A stretch of 64,000 bases of DNA, taken from NCBI RefSeq assembly GCF_001577305.1, contig NZ_CP014518.1:3224001-3288000 (forward strand), written 5' to 3'. Position 1 is the stretch's first letter. Each line of letters opens with the position of its first letter. Source of the stretch: Sinomonas atrocyanea (GTDB lineage: Bacteria > Actinomycetota > Actinomycetes > Actinomycetales > Micrococcaceae). Shown here piece after piece: positions 16,526-27,874 of this stretch. Under the pieces are notes generated by a model. That model ran no database searches, was not told the origin of the DNA, and worked only from the letters and a program-made list of their open reading frames with translations. A program made the position numbers and the translations under genes.

Positions 16526-16891
16526 TTACCGGACCTCCTCGTTCTCGGGCGTCGCGACGACCACGGTGATGTGGCTGGTGCGCTTCTTGATGCGGTAGGC
16601 GCGGCCCTGGGCGCGCGGCTGGAACCGCTTCATGGTCGGACCCTCGTCGACGAACGCCTCAGAGATGTAGAGGTCGCTCTCGTCGAACGCGACACCGTCG
16701 CGGTCGGCGAGGACACGGGCGTTGGCCACCGCGGACGCGAGGACCTTGTACACCGGCTCCGAAGCCGCCTGCTGGGCGAACTTCAGGATCGCCAGAGCCT
16801 CATTCGCCTGCTTGCCACGAACAAGGTTGACGACGCGCCGGGCCTTCATCGGCGTTACGCGGATGTGACGCGCAATTGCCTTGGCTTCCAT
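16526..16891 (-). CDS. rplV: Large subunit ribosomal protein L22 (uL22)
   Basis: 121 residues. RVTPMKARRVVNLVRGK near the start and the beta-hairpin segment PRAQGRAYRIKKRTSHITV, which reaches into the peptide exit tunnel and is a macrolide-resistance site in other bacteria. No insertion or deletion visible in it. Confidence 0.96.
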   Translation of the reverse strand: MEAKAIARHIRVTPMKARRVVNLVRGKQANEALAILKFAQQAASEPVYKVLASAVANARVLADRDGVAFDESDLYISEAFVDEGPTMKRFQPRAQGRAYRIKKRTSHITVVVATPENEEVR

Positions 16892-16944
16892 TGCTTTCCT
16901 TCTCTTTCTCAGAGCTCAGCGCTGCTGCTGCCTTGCGGCAGGGA

Positions 16945-17226
16945 TCAGCGGCGCTTGCCCTTCTTGTCGTCCTTCACGTGGCCGCGGAAAGTCCGCGTCG
17001 GGGCGAATTCGCCGAGCTTGTGCCCGACCATCGACTCGGTGACGAAGACCGGGATGTGCTTGCGTCCGTCGTGCACGGCGATCGTGTGCCCGAGCATGTC
17101 GGGGACGATCATCGAGCGGCGGGACCAGGTCTTGATGACGTTCTTGGTGCCCTTCTCGTTTTCCCTGGCGACCTTCACAAAGAGGTGCTGGTCAACGAAA
17201 GGACCCTTCTTCAGGCTGCGTGGCAT
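16945..17226 (-). CDS. rpsS: Small subunit ribosomal protein S19 (uS19)
   Basis: 93 residues. MPRSLKKGPFVDQHL start and SMVGHKLGEFAPTRTFRGH are strongly conserved. 30S head protein next to S13. Starts 12 bases after the rplB stop. Confidence 0.97.
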   Translation of the reverse strand: MPRSLKKGPFVDQHLFVKVARENEKGTKNVIKTWSRRSMIVPDMLGHTIAVHDGRKHIPVFVTESMVGHKLGEFAPTRTFRGHVKDDKKGKRR

Positions 17227-17238
17227 GTGTCCAGGCTC

Positions 17239-18078
<840 letters not shown>

Positions 18079-18108
18079 TTACCTGTTCCTCGTTAAAGTG
18101 GTCTCCGC

Positions 18109-18417
18109 TCAGGCGAGCGGACCGCCGAAGATGTCGATCGTGCTGCCGTCCTTGAGAGTGACGATGGCACGCTTGGTGCTCTTGCGCTCGCCCCAGCCGA
18201 ACTTGGTGCGCTTGCGCTTGCCCGGGCGGTTGAGCGTGTTGATCGAGTCGACCTTGACCGAGAAGATGCGCTCGATCGCGATCTTGATCTCGGTCTTGTT
18301 CGAGCGCGGGTCCACCAGGAAGGTGTACTTGCCCTCGTCGATCAGCCCGTAGCTCTTCTCGGAGACGACCGGCGCGAAGATGACGTCGCGCGGGTCCTTG
18401 TAGCTGGATGCGCTCAC
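18109..18417 (-). CDS. rplW: Large subunit ribosomal protein L23 (uL23)
   Basis: 102 residues, docking site for trigger factor and SRP at the exit tunnel. Contains PVVSEKSYGLIDEGKYTFLVDP and KRKRTKFGWGERKSTKRA. Start GTG 18417 overlaps the rplD stop (GTGA). Confidence 0.96.
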   Translation of the reverse strand: MSASSYKDPRDVIFAPVVSEKSYGLIDEGKYTFLVDPRSNKTEIKIAIERIFSVKVDSINTLNRPGKRKRTKFGWGERKSTKRAIVTLKDGSTIDIFGGPLA

Positions 18418-19034
18418 TTGGAGCCCTCCTCATTCTTGGACTTGGACGCCACGAACGCGTCGAACGCAGCCTTCGTGAAGACCACGTCGTCGGAGACGAG
18501 AACGTCGTACGTGTTCAGCTGGTCGGCGTAGATCGCGTGCACCTCGGCGAGGTTGCGGACCGAGAGGGCCGCCAGCTCGTCGGCGCGGTCGATCACGACG
18601 AGCAGGTTCTTCCGCTCCGAGAGGGCGCGCAGGGTCTCCATGGCGCCCTTCGTGCTCGGCTTCTCGCCGGAGACGAGGGACTCGACGACGTGGATCCGGC
18701 CGTTACGGGCCCGGTCCGAGAGGGCGCCGCGGAGGGCAGCGGCCTTCATCTTCTTGGGGGTGCGCTGGCTGTAGTCACGCGGCACGGGGCCGTGGACGAC
18801 GCCGCCGCCGGTCATGTGCGGGGCGCGGATCGAGCCCTGGCGGGCGCGGCCGGTGCCCTTCTGCTTGAACGGCTTGCGGCCGGCGCCGGAGACCTCGCCG
18901 CGGGTCTTCACCTTGTGCGTGCCCTGGCGTGCAGCGGCCAGCTGGGCGACGACGACCTGGTGCAGGAGCGGGATGTTGGTCTGGACGTCGAAGATCTCGG
19001 CGGGGAGATCGACCTTGACAGTAGCGTTAGCCAT
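18414..19034 (-). CDS. rplD: Large subunit ribosomal protein L4 (uL4)
   Basis: 206 residues. The extended loop GEVSGAGRKPFKQKGTGRARQGSIRAPH, positioned about residues 46-72, lines the exit tunnel. In E. coli L4 represses its own operon; no experimental basis here. Confidence 0.97.
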   Translation of the reverse strand: MANATVKVDLPAEIFDVQTNIPLLHQVVVAQLAAARQGTHKVKTRGEVSGAGRKPFKQKGTGRARQGSIRAPHMTGGGVVHGPVPRDYSQRTPKKMKAAALRGALSDRARNGRIHVVESLVSGEKPSTKGAMETLRALSERKNLLVVIDRADELAALSVRNLAEVHAIYADQLNTYDVLVSDDVVFTKAAFDAFVASKSKNEEGSK

Positions 19035-19038
19035 GAGT

Positions 19039-19689
19039 TCAGGCTCCCTTCACGGCGGTGCGGACGAGGACGACCGAGCCGCGGGCACCGGGGAGGGCGC
19101 CCTTGATGAGGAGCAGCGAGTTCTCGGCATCCACGGCGTGGACGGTGAGGTTCATGGTCGTCTGACGGACGTTGCCCATGCGACCGGCCATGCGGAGGCC
19201 CTTGAAGACGCGGCCCGGGGTGGCGCAGGCACCGATGGAACCGGGCTTGCGGTGGTTCTTGTGGGCACCGTGGGAGGCACCGACACCGGAGAAGCCGTGA
19301 CGCTTCATGACACCGGCGAAGCCCTTGCCCTTGGTGGTGCCGACGATGTCGATCTTCTGACCGGCCTCGAAGGTACCCACGGAGAGCTCCTGGCCCACCT
19401 CGTAGGAGTCGGCGTCGGCAGTGCGGACCTCGACGAGGTGGCGGCGCGGCGTCACGCCGGCCTTCTCGAAGTGGCCGGTGAGCGGCTTGTTGACCTTGCG
19501 CGGGTCAATCTGGCCGTAGCCGATCTGGACGGCGGTGTAGCCGTCGGTCTCGGCGTTGCGGAGCTGGGTGACGACGTTGGAGTCGGCCTTAACGACAGTG
19601 ACGGGGATGAGCTTGTTGTTCTCGTCCCAGACCTGGGTCATGCCGAGCTTCGTGCCCAGCAGGCCCTTCACATTGCGGGTAGCGGTCAT
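19039..19689 (-). CDS. rplC: Large subunit ribosomal protein L3 (uL3)
   Basis: 216 residues. LLGTKLGMTQVWDE near the start and KGFAGVMKRHGFSGVGASHG in the extension that reaches the peptidyl transferase centre. Tiamulin/linezolid-associated region shows no obvious change. Confidence 0.97.
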   Translation of the reverse strand: MTATRNVKGLLGTKLGMTQVWDENNKLIPVTVVKADSNVVTQLRNAETDGYTAVQIGYGQIDPRKVNKPLTGHFEKAGVTPRRHLVEVRTADADSYEVGQELSVGTFEAGQKIDIVGTTKGKGFAGVMKRHGFSGVGASHGAHKNHRKPGSIGACATPGRVFKGLRMAGRMGNVRQTTMNLTVHAVDAENSLLLIKGALPGARGSVVLVRTAVKGA

Positions 19690-19710
19690 AGTTCTCTCAG
19701 CACCTCCCTC

Positions 19711-20019
19711 TTAGAGCTTGATTTCGATGTTGACGTCGGCCGGCAGGTCGAGACGCATGAGCGAGTCGACAGCCTTGGGCGTCGGGTCGATGATGTCGAT
19801 CAGCCGCTTGTGCGTGCGCATTTCGAAGTGCTCGCGGCTGTCCTTGTACTTGTGCGGAGAGCGGATGACGCAGTACACGTTCTTCTCCGTGGGAAGCGGG
19901 ACGGGGCCCACCACCGTTGCGCCTGCGCGCGTGACCGTCTCAACGATCTTCCGAGCCGAAGTGTCGATGACCTCGTGGTCATACGACTTCAGCCGGATGC
20001 GGATCTTCTGTCCCGCCAT
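19711..20019 (-). CDS. rpsJ: Small subunit ribosomal protein S10 (uS10, NusE)
   Basis: 102 residues. MAGQKIRIRLKSYDHEVIDTSARKIV start and SREHFEMRTHKRLIDI. Besides its 30S role it partners NusB/NusG in antitermination. First gene of the S10 operon. Confidence 0.98.
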   Translation of the reverse strand: MAGQKIRIRLKSYDHEVIDTSARKIVETVTRAGATVVGPVPLPTEKNVYCVIRSPHKYKDSREHFEMRTHKRLIDIIDPTPKAVDSLMRLDLPADVNIEIKL

Positions 20020-20402
20020 ATCGCCTGACTCGCTTTCGTCGTCTTAGCACTGCACTGTTCTGTTGGCTGTGGCTGCCGAAGCATTCAAGGTCACGACCAC
20101 CACCGGCAGCACTGCCTGAATCCGGAATCCCGGGTTCCTCAGACAGCCGGCCTCTCCGACCCCCGCGGTCGGGCGTGTCGCGCCACTGGCGCACACGGTC
20201 CCCTAGCCTCTGTCGCGAAGGTGGGTCATATTTGGGCTCCAGCCTGGACCCTGCACCCGGCATTATCCGGATCGGGACACGAAGGAGCGCTTGAACAACT
20301 CATCTAGTCTGCCAGAGATCTCCGCCAGGCGCCAATCGAGCGCGGGCGGCCCGGCGGCGGCGCCCCATTGCCCTCGGGGACTGTGCTGAGGATCATAGTC
20401 CC
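20020..20402. promoter_or_regulatory. Divergent promoter region between rpsJ and the beta-glucosidase
   Basis: 383 bp without a gene. On the minus strand GATAAT (complement at 20262-20267) is the best -10 for the S10 operon, implying a leader of about 240 bases; no good -35 matches it. On the plus strand, GAGGA at 20389-20393 is the ribosome site of the glucosidase, nine bases before its ATG. Confidence 0.4.
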
Positions 20403-21899
20403 ATGCTCCCTGCGGACCAGTCACCGGCTCCCGGCCCCGACCATGGTCCCACAGGGCCGCTCAGTCCTGCCGCCTCGGCCGTGGAGGCGCTGGCCGGCCG
20501 GATCCCCGACGGGTTCACGCTCGGAGTGGCGACGGCGGCATTCCAGATCGAGGGGGCCCTTGAGGAGGACGGCCGCGGCCCGTCCGGCTGGGACGAGTTC
20601 GCAACGCGTCCCGGCATGATCGCCCACGGGGACTCCCCCGCCGTCGCGTGCGACCACTACCACCGCAGCGAGGAGGACCTCGCGCTGCTCACCGACCTCG
20701 GCGTGGACTCCTACCGCTTCTCGATCGCGTGGCCGCGCGTGCAGCCGGACGGCCGCGGCGCGTGGAACGAGAAGGGCTGGGACTTCTACGACCGCCTCAT
20801 CGACGACATGCTCGCCGCGGGCCTCTCCCCCATGGCCACGCTGTACCACTGGGACACACCGCTCCCCCTCGAGCACGACGGCGGGTGGCTGAGCCGCGAG
20901 ACCGCGGAACGGTGCGCTGCCTTCGCCGCAGAGGCCGGGCGCCGCTTCGGCGACCGCGTGGACCGATGGGTGACGCTCAACGAGCCGGTGTCGGTGACCC
21001 TGAACGGGTACGCGGTGGGCATCCATGCCCCGGGCAAGCAGCTCCTGTTCGACGCCATGCCGGCCGTGCACCACCAGCTGCTGGCCCACGGCCTGTCCGT
21101 CCAGGCCCTCCGCGCGTCCGGCGCCCGGGGAGCGATCGGGGTCACGAACATGCACGCCCCCGTGCACCCGGCGGGCGCGAACCCGCTCGACTGGATCCAC
21201 GCGCGCGTGGTCGACCTCATGGTCAACCGGCTCTACGCGGACCCGATCCTCCTGGGCCGCTACCCGAAGCCGCCCTTCCTCGCGCGCCGGTTCTTCCACG
21301 CGCTGCGCGACCCGCGCCCGGAGGACCTCGCCACGATCCACCAGCCGCTCGACTTCTACGGCGTCAACTACTACTACCCCGCGCGCATCCGCTCCGGGCC
21401 CGGGCCGACGCCGGAGGGTGTGAAGCCGACGAAGGCCATGACGAAGGTGCCCTTCCACCTCGCCGACTTCCCCGAGTACGCGAGCACCGGCTTCGGCTGG
21501 CCCATCTCCCCGAAGTACTGCGGGGTGGTCCTGTCCGAGCTCAAGAAGCGCTACGGCGACGCGCTCCCCCCGATCTACATCACCGAGAGCGGGGCGAGCT
21601 TCCCCGAGCCCGCCCAGGCGGACGGGATGGTGTACGACGACGAGCGGATCGCCTACCTCGCCTCGCACCTCGAGGCGGCGCTCGCCGCCGTCGCGCCGGG
21701 CGGGGCCGCCGAGGGCGTCGACCTGCGCGGCTGGTATGTGTGGACGCTCATGGACAACTTCGAATGGGCGGCCGGCTACACGCAGCGGTTCGGGCTCGTG
21801 CACACGGACTTCGCCACGCTCGAGCGGACGCCCAAGGCCTCCTACTACTGGCTGCGCCGGCTCGCGCGGGCCAGGCACCGGCCCGCCGTCAGCGCCTGA
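20403..21899 (+). CDS. GH1 family beta-glucosidase
   Basis: 498 residues. Retaining beta-glycosidase of family GH1. The acid/base is Glu194 in VTLNEP and the nucleophile is Glu395 in IYITESG (the more usual motif is ITENG). Other GH1 marks: FTLGVATAAFQIEGA, YRFSIAWPRVQPDG, LYHWDTPLPLE, FYGVNYYYP and the aglycone-site DNFEWAAGYTQRFGLVH. No signal peptide, so it acts in the cytoplasm on imported disaccharides. The first 30 residues are a Pro-rich non-conserved lead. It is the only plus-strand gene between the S10 and str blocks and converges on the giant membrane protein gene. Confidence 0.95.
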   Translation: MLPADQSPAPGPDHGPTGPLSPAASAVEALAGRIPDGFTLGVATAAFQIEGALEEDGRGPSGWDEFATRPGMIAHGDSPAVACDHYHRSEEDLALLTDLGVDSYRFSIAWPRVQPDGRGAWNEKGWDFYDRLIDDMLAAGLSPMATLYHWDTPLPLEHDGGWLSRETAERCAAFAAEAGRRFGDRVDRWVTLNEPVSVTLNGYAVGIHAPGKQLLFDAMPAVHHQLLAHGLSVQALRASGARGAIGVTNMHAPVHPAGANPLDWIHARVVDLMVNRLYADPILLGRYPKPPFLARRFFHALRDPRPEDLATIHQPLDFYGVNYYYPARIRSGPGPTPEGVKPTKAMTKVPFHLADFPEYASTGFGWPISPKYCGVVLSELKKRYGDALPPIYITESGASFPEPAQADGMVYDDERIAYLASHLEAALAAVAPGGAAEGVDLRGWYVWTLMDNFEWAAGYTQRFGLVHTDFATLERTPKASYYWLRRLARARHRPAVSA

Positions 21900-21920
21900 C
21901 CGGCTGCGGGCCCGGCTCGG

Positions 21921-24900
21921 CTACCGGAGCAAGGTGCCCCGGGGCCGGCGCTCCAGCCACCAGACGGCCGCCGCGATGAGGGCGAGTCCGAGAATGCCGA
22001 GCAGCGCGTAGACATACGCACGGACAGACCACAGCACGCAGGCGACGACTCCCACGGCGCCCCAGGCGGTGAACCGCCGCTCGCCGAGGACCAGCCCCGC
22101 GAGCGTCAGGACTGCGAACGCGATGAGCAGCCAGACCTGCTGGGCGTTGTCGCCGGCTGTCGCCGCAACCCAGATCCCGCTGAGACTGAGGAGTGCGGCG
22201 CTCCCTTCGAGCCAGATGCGGGCGGCCCGGACCTGGCGCCCCACGTAGTAGCGCAGGAGCGCTATCACAGCCGCACCGACTGCGTACCATTGGGCCAGCC
22301 AGAAGGCGCTCGGTTCCTCGTCCCCGGCGAAGACGGCGCGCTGGACGGCCGCGACGAGGAGTACCACGCCGGCCTCGAGCCCAAGCCGGCGCACCCGGGC
22401 CGGGAGTTCCGGCACCACCATGGCGACCAGGGCAGCCGCGAGCACCGGGACCAGCACCACGGCGGGCGGATCCCAGGCGGCCCGGGCAGAGAGCACCAGT
22501 GCGGCCGCTGCTACCCCGGCGAGCGACCAGCGCCGTATGGGCTCGGCGGCGAAGCGGGCCGCCGTCTCCAGGCGCCGCCCCGCATCGCCGGGCCACCGTG
22601 CCGACCAGCGGAGGGCGAGCCCTATGGCGGCTGGCGTGAGCGTGCCCATGAGCACCTGCGCCGGGACCTGCCATGCAGGGGCAAAGCCCTCCACGAGGTC
22701 GTGGGCCACGGACGTCCCCGCAGGAAGTGTCAGGAGCACTCCCAGCGGGAAGGTCGCCGAGAGGACCGCGGGCACTCCGCGCCACACATAGCTCGCCGCG
22801 AGGAGCACTGCGGCGCAGGCCCCGATGGCCACGCCGCTGACCCACAGGCGCTCGGGCACCGACGCCAGCACCGCGGCCGCGCCGAAGGCGCCCGCGGCTG
22901 CCGACCATGGCCATGCGCCGAGGCTGCCCGCCTGCAGCCCGTGCTCCGGCCGCCCGTGCTCCCACCGGGCCATGCCGACGATGTGCAGCAGCGCTACTGC
23001 CACGAGCACGAGTGCCACCGCAGTGCCCCCGAGCAGGGGTTCGACGAGGACCTGCCCCGGCTGGAAGCGCAGCAGCGGCCCGAGTGCCACAACGCCGAAG
23101 AGGAGGGCGGCGGCACCGAGATAGCCGGCTGCCGGGTGCGCGCGGAGGGTTCCAAGAACGCTCACGACGACGAGGGCGGCCTCGAGCAGCACGACCCACC
23201 GGCCGCCCTCGGCCCCTTGCCGTGCGGTGAAGAGGTAGGCAAACGGCAGAGCAAGCTGGCCGACAAGCCCGCTCCAATAGGCAGCCTCCTGGAAGGGAAG
23301 GCGGGCGGCTGCGTCCCTGAGGAGCTGCCGCACCAGATGCTGGGCAGCGAGGCCTGCGGCGAGGACAACGCTGACCCAGGTGGGCGACGCGGTGGCATCC
23401 TGCGCCACCAGTGCGGCGAGCGCCACCGGGAGGGCCCTCGCAGCCACGAGATGGGCGCCCTTCGAGGCGGTCTGCGGCGCGAGATACACCATCGCCGCCG
23501 AGAACACCGCGAACAGCGCGGCGAGGAGCTCGAGCAGCCGCAGGTCGGGCGCCGCGAGCAGACCGGTGAGGACGAGGGCAGCCGGAGCCACAGCCACGGA
23601 TCCACGCCGGAAGCGCAGGACTGCTCCGGTCAAGGCCGCGGACACCGCGAGCGCCAGGACCAGAACCGAACCGACCGTGCTGACCGTGTCGGGGGTAGCG
23701 GTACCGACCCCGAGCGCGGCACCCGCCGTTCCGGGAACCGCGGCAGCCAGGACCACGGTGGCATCGCCCAGCGCCCATGGGAGCGGTTGGCCCGTGCGCC
23801 GTCCGCGGAGCTCGACGGCGAGCGGGACGAAGACTTGGACGATGATCACGGCGACCATGGCATCCGCAAGGGTGACCGGCTGCCCGGCGACTGTCGGGGA
23901 CCAGCCGTGGAGCTGGAGTTCCCAGAAGATTCCGGCGGCGAGCAAGGTGGCTGCCGTCCGGGCCAGCCAGATGTAGCTCCAGCGGCGCAGACGTGCGGCC
24001 GCACGCCATGCCGAGGCGCCCAGCACGGCCGTCGCGAGCACGAGGACCGAATTCAGGATGGGCAGCACGGGAAGGGCCAGACTGCCCCGGGCGAAGGCGT
24101 ACAGCTCGAGGGCGAGGAGGCCCAGAAGAGTTGCCGGTGCCACCTCGCCCACCGAGAGCCGGCCCGCGCGGGGCGGCCGGACGAGGTACAGGCCGACGGC
24201 CAGCGCAGCGATCCCGGCGCACAGGACGGACACGGCGGGGCCTAAGAGCGGAGAGACTGCGACGGGGCCGCCTATCCGCGGTCCGGGAGCCGTTCCCTGC
24301 GAGAAGCGCATGTCCGCCACACCGACCACAGCGACCGAGATGAGCGCGCAGGCGCCCAGCATCCAGACCATGGCCCTGGGCAGGAATTCCCTCTGCCCCA
24401 CCGCCCCCAGCACGCCCGTCACCGCCAGCTGCACGGCTGCGGCCGTCGCAATGCCGAACGCGACCGCTGTGACCCGCGCGGGGGAGGGCACGGCGGTACC
24501 TGCGAGCACGGCTGCGACCACAGCGGCCGCCGTGGGGATGGAGGCGAGCCGCGCCGCCGCCACGAAATGCACGCGCTCCCAGACGCGGCCGACGTCGTCG
24601 GGCTCATGCTCTGCGAGCCGCCACCATCCGGCGCTGGGCCACGCGGCCCGAGCGGCGAAGTAGGAGAATCCGAGCATCAGGAGCCATGCCAGCGGCCACG
24701 CCTCGAGGCGCACCAACAAGGCCTCGACGAACGCCACGACGGGCAGCCATTCCGCCTGGCGTCCCCACCGCCAGGCCACCAGCTGCGCAGTCACTGCGAG
24801 GAGCGCGGCAGCGGCAAAGGCCGGTTCCCGCGTGAGCGGGCCGCCCGAGGCCGATGCCACCGCGACGAGCCCGGCCTGCAGCACTGTGGCGATCACCTGC

Positions 24901-26360
24901 TCCGCGCGATCGATGCGCGGGGGCAGCCCGAGTGACCCTGCACGGGCACTGCCAAGGGCCGCTGCCGCGAGGGTCATCGCAGCGATCGCGGCCGACGCGG
25001 CGACCGCCCCCGCCGCCGTCGCGGGCCACCGCTCCGAGCCGAAGGCGAAGCCCGCATCGACCGCTTGGGCTGCCCCCACGCCGGCAGCCACCGCTGCCGC
25101 CGCCCGGGCCCCCCACCATGACAGACGTCTGGTGAGGCGGCCGTCCGCCAGGAAGGACTGTGCCGCGAGATAGATTCCCATCGCCAACGTCAGGAGCGGG
25201 TACTGGCCCCTCTCCAGCGTCCCCGCAGCTACGGTTGCGGCCACGAACGTCGAGGGAACCACCCATGGATGCAGGCGCGCCACGGGCTGGAGGAAGAGGG
25301 GCGGAACCCAGCGCGGCGCCGTGGCGGACACGACCGCGAGCAGCGCTGCGGCCGCGATCAGGGCCGCGAAGTCCGCCGCAAGGGCTCCCCCGAGGACCTC
25401 GGTGCCCGACCATGCCGCGGAGAACAGGAACGTGAGGCTGAGGAACACCAGCACTCGGCTCTCGAGGCGCAGCGCGGCGAAGCCGAACGCGACCAGCCCG
25501 ACGGCGCTCGTGATGAGCCACGAGAGGCTCGCATCGTGCAGGACCACGATGTCCAGGCCCAAGCCCGTCACGGGCAGGAGCGCGAGGCCCGTGCCGGCGA
25601 ACGCGACGGCAGCCGGCCGCAGGCGCACGAACTTCGCATGGACCACGAGTCCCGCGGTGTAGAACAGCGCGGTCACCCCGGCGAGTCCGGCGAGCCGCAG
25701 GGACTCCGCCACACTGCTGGACAGGAAGAGCCCAGCCGCGGCGACGATCAGGAGAGCGGCCGCGTAGAGGGCGATATTGGCACTTTGGACGCCGCGCCGT
25801 TCCCGGCGCCGGGCGGCCTCCTCGGCGACCTGATCCGCGCTCGCCCCCTCGGGCGCGCTCGTTGCCCGCAGCCGGCCTTGCACAGGTGAGGACTCAGGCG
25901 CCCCCGTGTCCGGACCGACTGGCCACTGGCGGCGGATCGTTGTGAGCCACGTCGCGGAGGCGACGCCCTCGGCTGGCGGAGTCTTGGGCCCGGGTTCGGC
26001 GGCGGCGCCATGCTTCACGGGCGCACCCGCGGGGGCCGGATCCACTTCCGGGGACTGGGCTCGAACCGCTGCCGGTGCCTCCGGTCGCGCGGCGGCGTCC
26101 GGCGGCGCCGCGGGGCCGTGCACCGCATACTCCCACCCGGCCCGGTGCCCTTCGAAATAGCCCGCGCGGTGCCCTTCGGCGTATCCGGCGGCGTACCCGG
26201 CAGATTGTCCCGCCGTGTAGCCCTCTGCTCGGCCGGCCGCGTACTCCCCGGAAGGGGAGGCGCCGCCTGCCGGGTCCGCCTCCCCCGGCGCTCCGTGCCC
26301 TGCTTCCCTCGCGCCCACGGCTGCCTCCACGGCTCCGCCGCCCGTCGGGCGGGAGTCCAT
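21921..26360 (-). CDS. Giant multi-pass membrane protein, function unknown
   Basis: 1479 residues. Residues about 39-77 form a tetrapeptide repeat of xxxG type (YAAG, RAEG, YTAG, YAEG, HRAG). A Pro/Ala-rich linker follows to about residue 150, with REEREx-like basic residues, and then well over thirty hydrophobic segments run to the C-terminus, which ends in WWLERRPRG. Length and layout resemble very large actinobacterial membrane proteins annotated only by a SCO7613-type C-terminal region; that name is from memory and uncertain. No catalytic motif seen. It ends 22 bp from the convergent glucosidase and has no visible terminator. Composition is unusually Ala/Leu/Val-rich, as expected for such a protein. 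Confidence 0.85.
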   Translation of the reverse strand: MDSRPTGGGAVEAAVGAREAGHGAPGEADPAGGASPSGEYAAGRAEGYTAGQSAGYAAGYAEGHRAGYFEGHRAGWEYAVHGPAAPPDAAARPEAPAAVRAQSPEVDPAPAGAPVKHGAAAEPGPKTPPAEGVASATWLTTIRRQWPVGPDTGAPESSPVQGRLRATSAPEGASADQVAEEAARRRERRGVQSANIALYAAALLIVAAAGLFLSSSVAESLRLAGLAGVTALFYTAGLVVHAKFVRLRPAAVAFAGTGLALLPVTGLGLDIVVLHDASLSWLITSAVGLVAFGFAALRLESRVLVFLSLTFLFSAAWSGTEVLGGALAADFAALIAAAALLAVVSATAPRWVPPLFLQPVARLHPWVVPSTFVAATVAAGTLERGQYPLLTLAMGIYLAAQSFLADGRLTRRLSWWGARAAAAVAAGVGAAQAVDAGFAFGSERWPATAAGAVAASAAIAAMTLAAAALGSARAGSLGLPPRIDRAEQVIATVLQAGLVAVASASGGPLTREPAFAAAALLAVTAQLVAWRWGRQAEWLPVVAFVEALLVRLEAWPLAWLLMLGFSYFAARAAWPSAGWWRLAEHEPDDVGRVWERVHFVAAARLASIPTAAAVVAAVLAGTAVPSPARVTAVAFGIATAAAVQLAVTGVLGAVGQREFLPRAMVWMLGACALISVAVVGVADMRFSQGTAPGPRIGGPVAVSPLLGPAVSVLCAGIAALAVGLYLVRPPRAGRLSVGEVAPATLLGLLALELYAFARGSLALPVLPILNSVLVLATAVLGASAWRAAARLRRWSYIWLARTAATLLAAGIFWELQLHGWSPTVAGQPVTLADAMVAVIIVQVFVPLAVELRGRRTGQPLPWALGDATVVLAAAVPGTAGAALGVGTATPDTVSTVGSVLVLALAVSAALTGAVLRFRRGSVAVAPAALVLTGLLAAPDLRLLELLAALFAVFSAAMVYLAPQTASKGAHLVAARALPVALAALVAQDATASPTWVSVVLAAGLAAQHLVRQLLRDAAARLPFQEAAYWSGLVGQLALPFAYLFTARQGAEGGRWVVLLEAALVVVSVLGTLRAHPAAGYLGAAALLFGVVALGPLLRFQPGQVLVEPLLGGTAVALVLVAVALLHIVGMARWEHGRPEHGLQAGSLGAWPWSAAAGAFGAAAVLASVPERLWVSGVAIGACAAVLLAASYVWRGVPAVLSATFPLGVLLTLPAGTSVAHDLVEGFAPAWQVPAQVLMGTLTPAAIGLALRWSARWPGDAGRRLETAARFAAEPIRRWSLAGVAAAALVLSARAAWDPPAVVLVPVLAAALVAMVVPELPARVRRLGLEAGVVLLVAAVQRAVFAGDEEPSAFWLAQWYAVGAAVIALLRYYVGRQVRAARIWLEGSAALLSLSGIWVAATAGDNAQQVWLLIAFAVLTLAGLVLGERRFTAWGAVGVVACVLWSVRAYVYALLGILGLALIAAAVWWLERRPRGTLLR

Positions 26361-26413
26361 CGTTCGACAAGGCCGACTGTAGGGATCGGCGACGATGGCC
26401 CACCAGAGGCGAA

Positions 26414-26446
26414 AGGACCCCGCCGCACAGAGTGCGACGGGGTCCT
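26414..26446 (-). terminator. Terminator after tuf
   Basis: AGGACCCCGCCGCA at 26414-26427 pairs with 26433-26446 (one mismatch, five-base loop). It lies 39 bases beyond the tuf stop, and the minus-strand continuation begins TTTCG. Confidence 0.8.
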
Positions 26447-26484
26447 TCCAGATCCGGCCCTCAGGCCAGCAGTTCCGCGAGGAA

Positions 26485-27675
<1,191 letters not shown>

Positions 27676-27743
27676 TTGTTCCTCCTAGAACTGGATTCAG
27701 AAGACTGCTTCCAGCCGCGCCTTTCGCAACTGAAACTTGTGCA

Positions 27744-27773
27744 AGTCTACTGTGGGCTGTGTTTTTTCGTGAA
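27744..27773 (-). promoter_or_regulatory. Candidate tuf promoter
   Basis: On the minus strand TTCACG (27768-27773), an 18-base spacer including an A-run, then TAGACT (27744-27749). It lies about 70 bases before the GTG of tuf and after the fusA terminator, so tuf may be expressed both from the str promoter and from here. Confidence 0.55.
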
Positions 27774-27807
27774 ATCACGCGGAAGTCGGCTCCCGCGCGG
27801 AGGGCGA

Positions 27808-27860
27808 CCCGCCGCCGTCGTGCGTGCCGGCCCCTGGGGACCGGTGCCGGCGGCGGCGGG
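27808..27860 (-). terminator. Hairpin after fusA
   Basis: CCCGCCGCCG at 27808-27817 pairs with CGGCGGCGGG at 27851-27860, with an inner stem-loop around CCCCTGGGG. Located just downstream of fusA on the minus strand; no T-run. Confidence 0.6.
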
Positions 27861-27874
27861 CCGCGATCGGTGAA

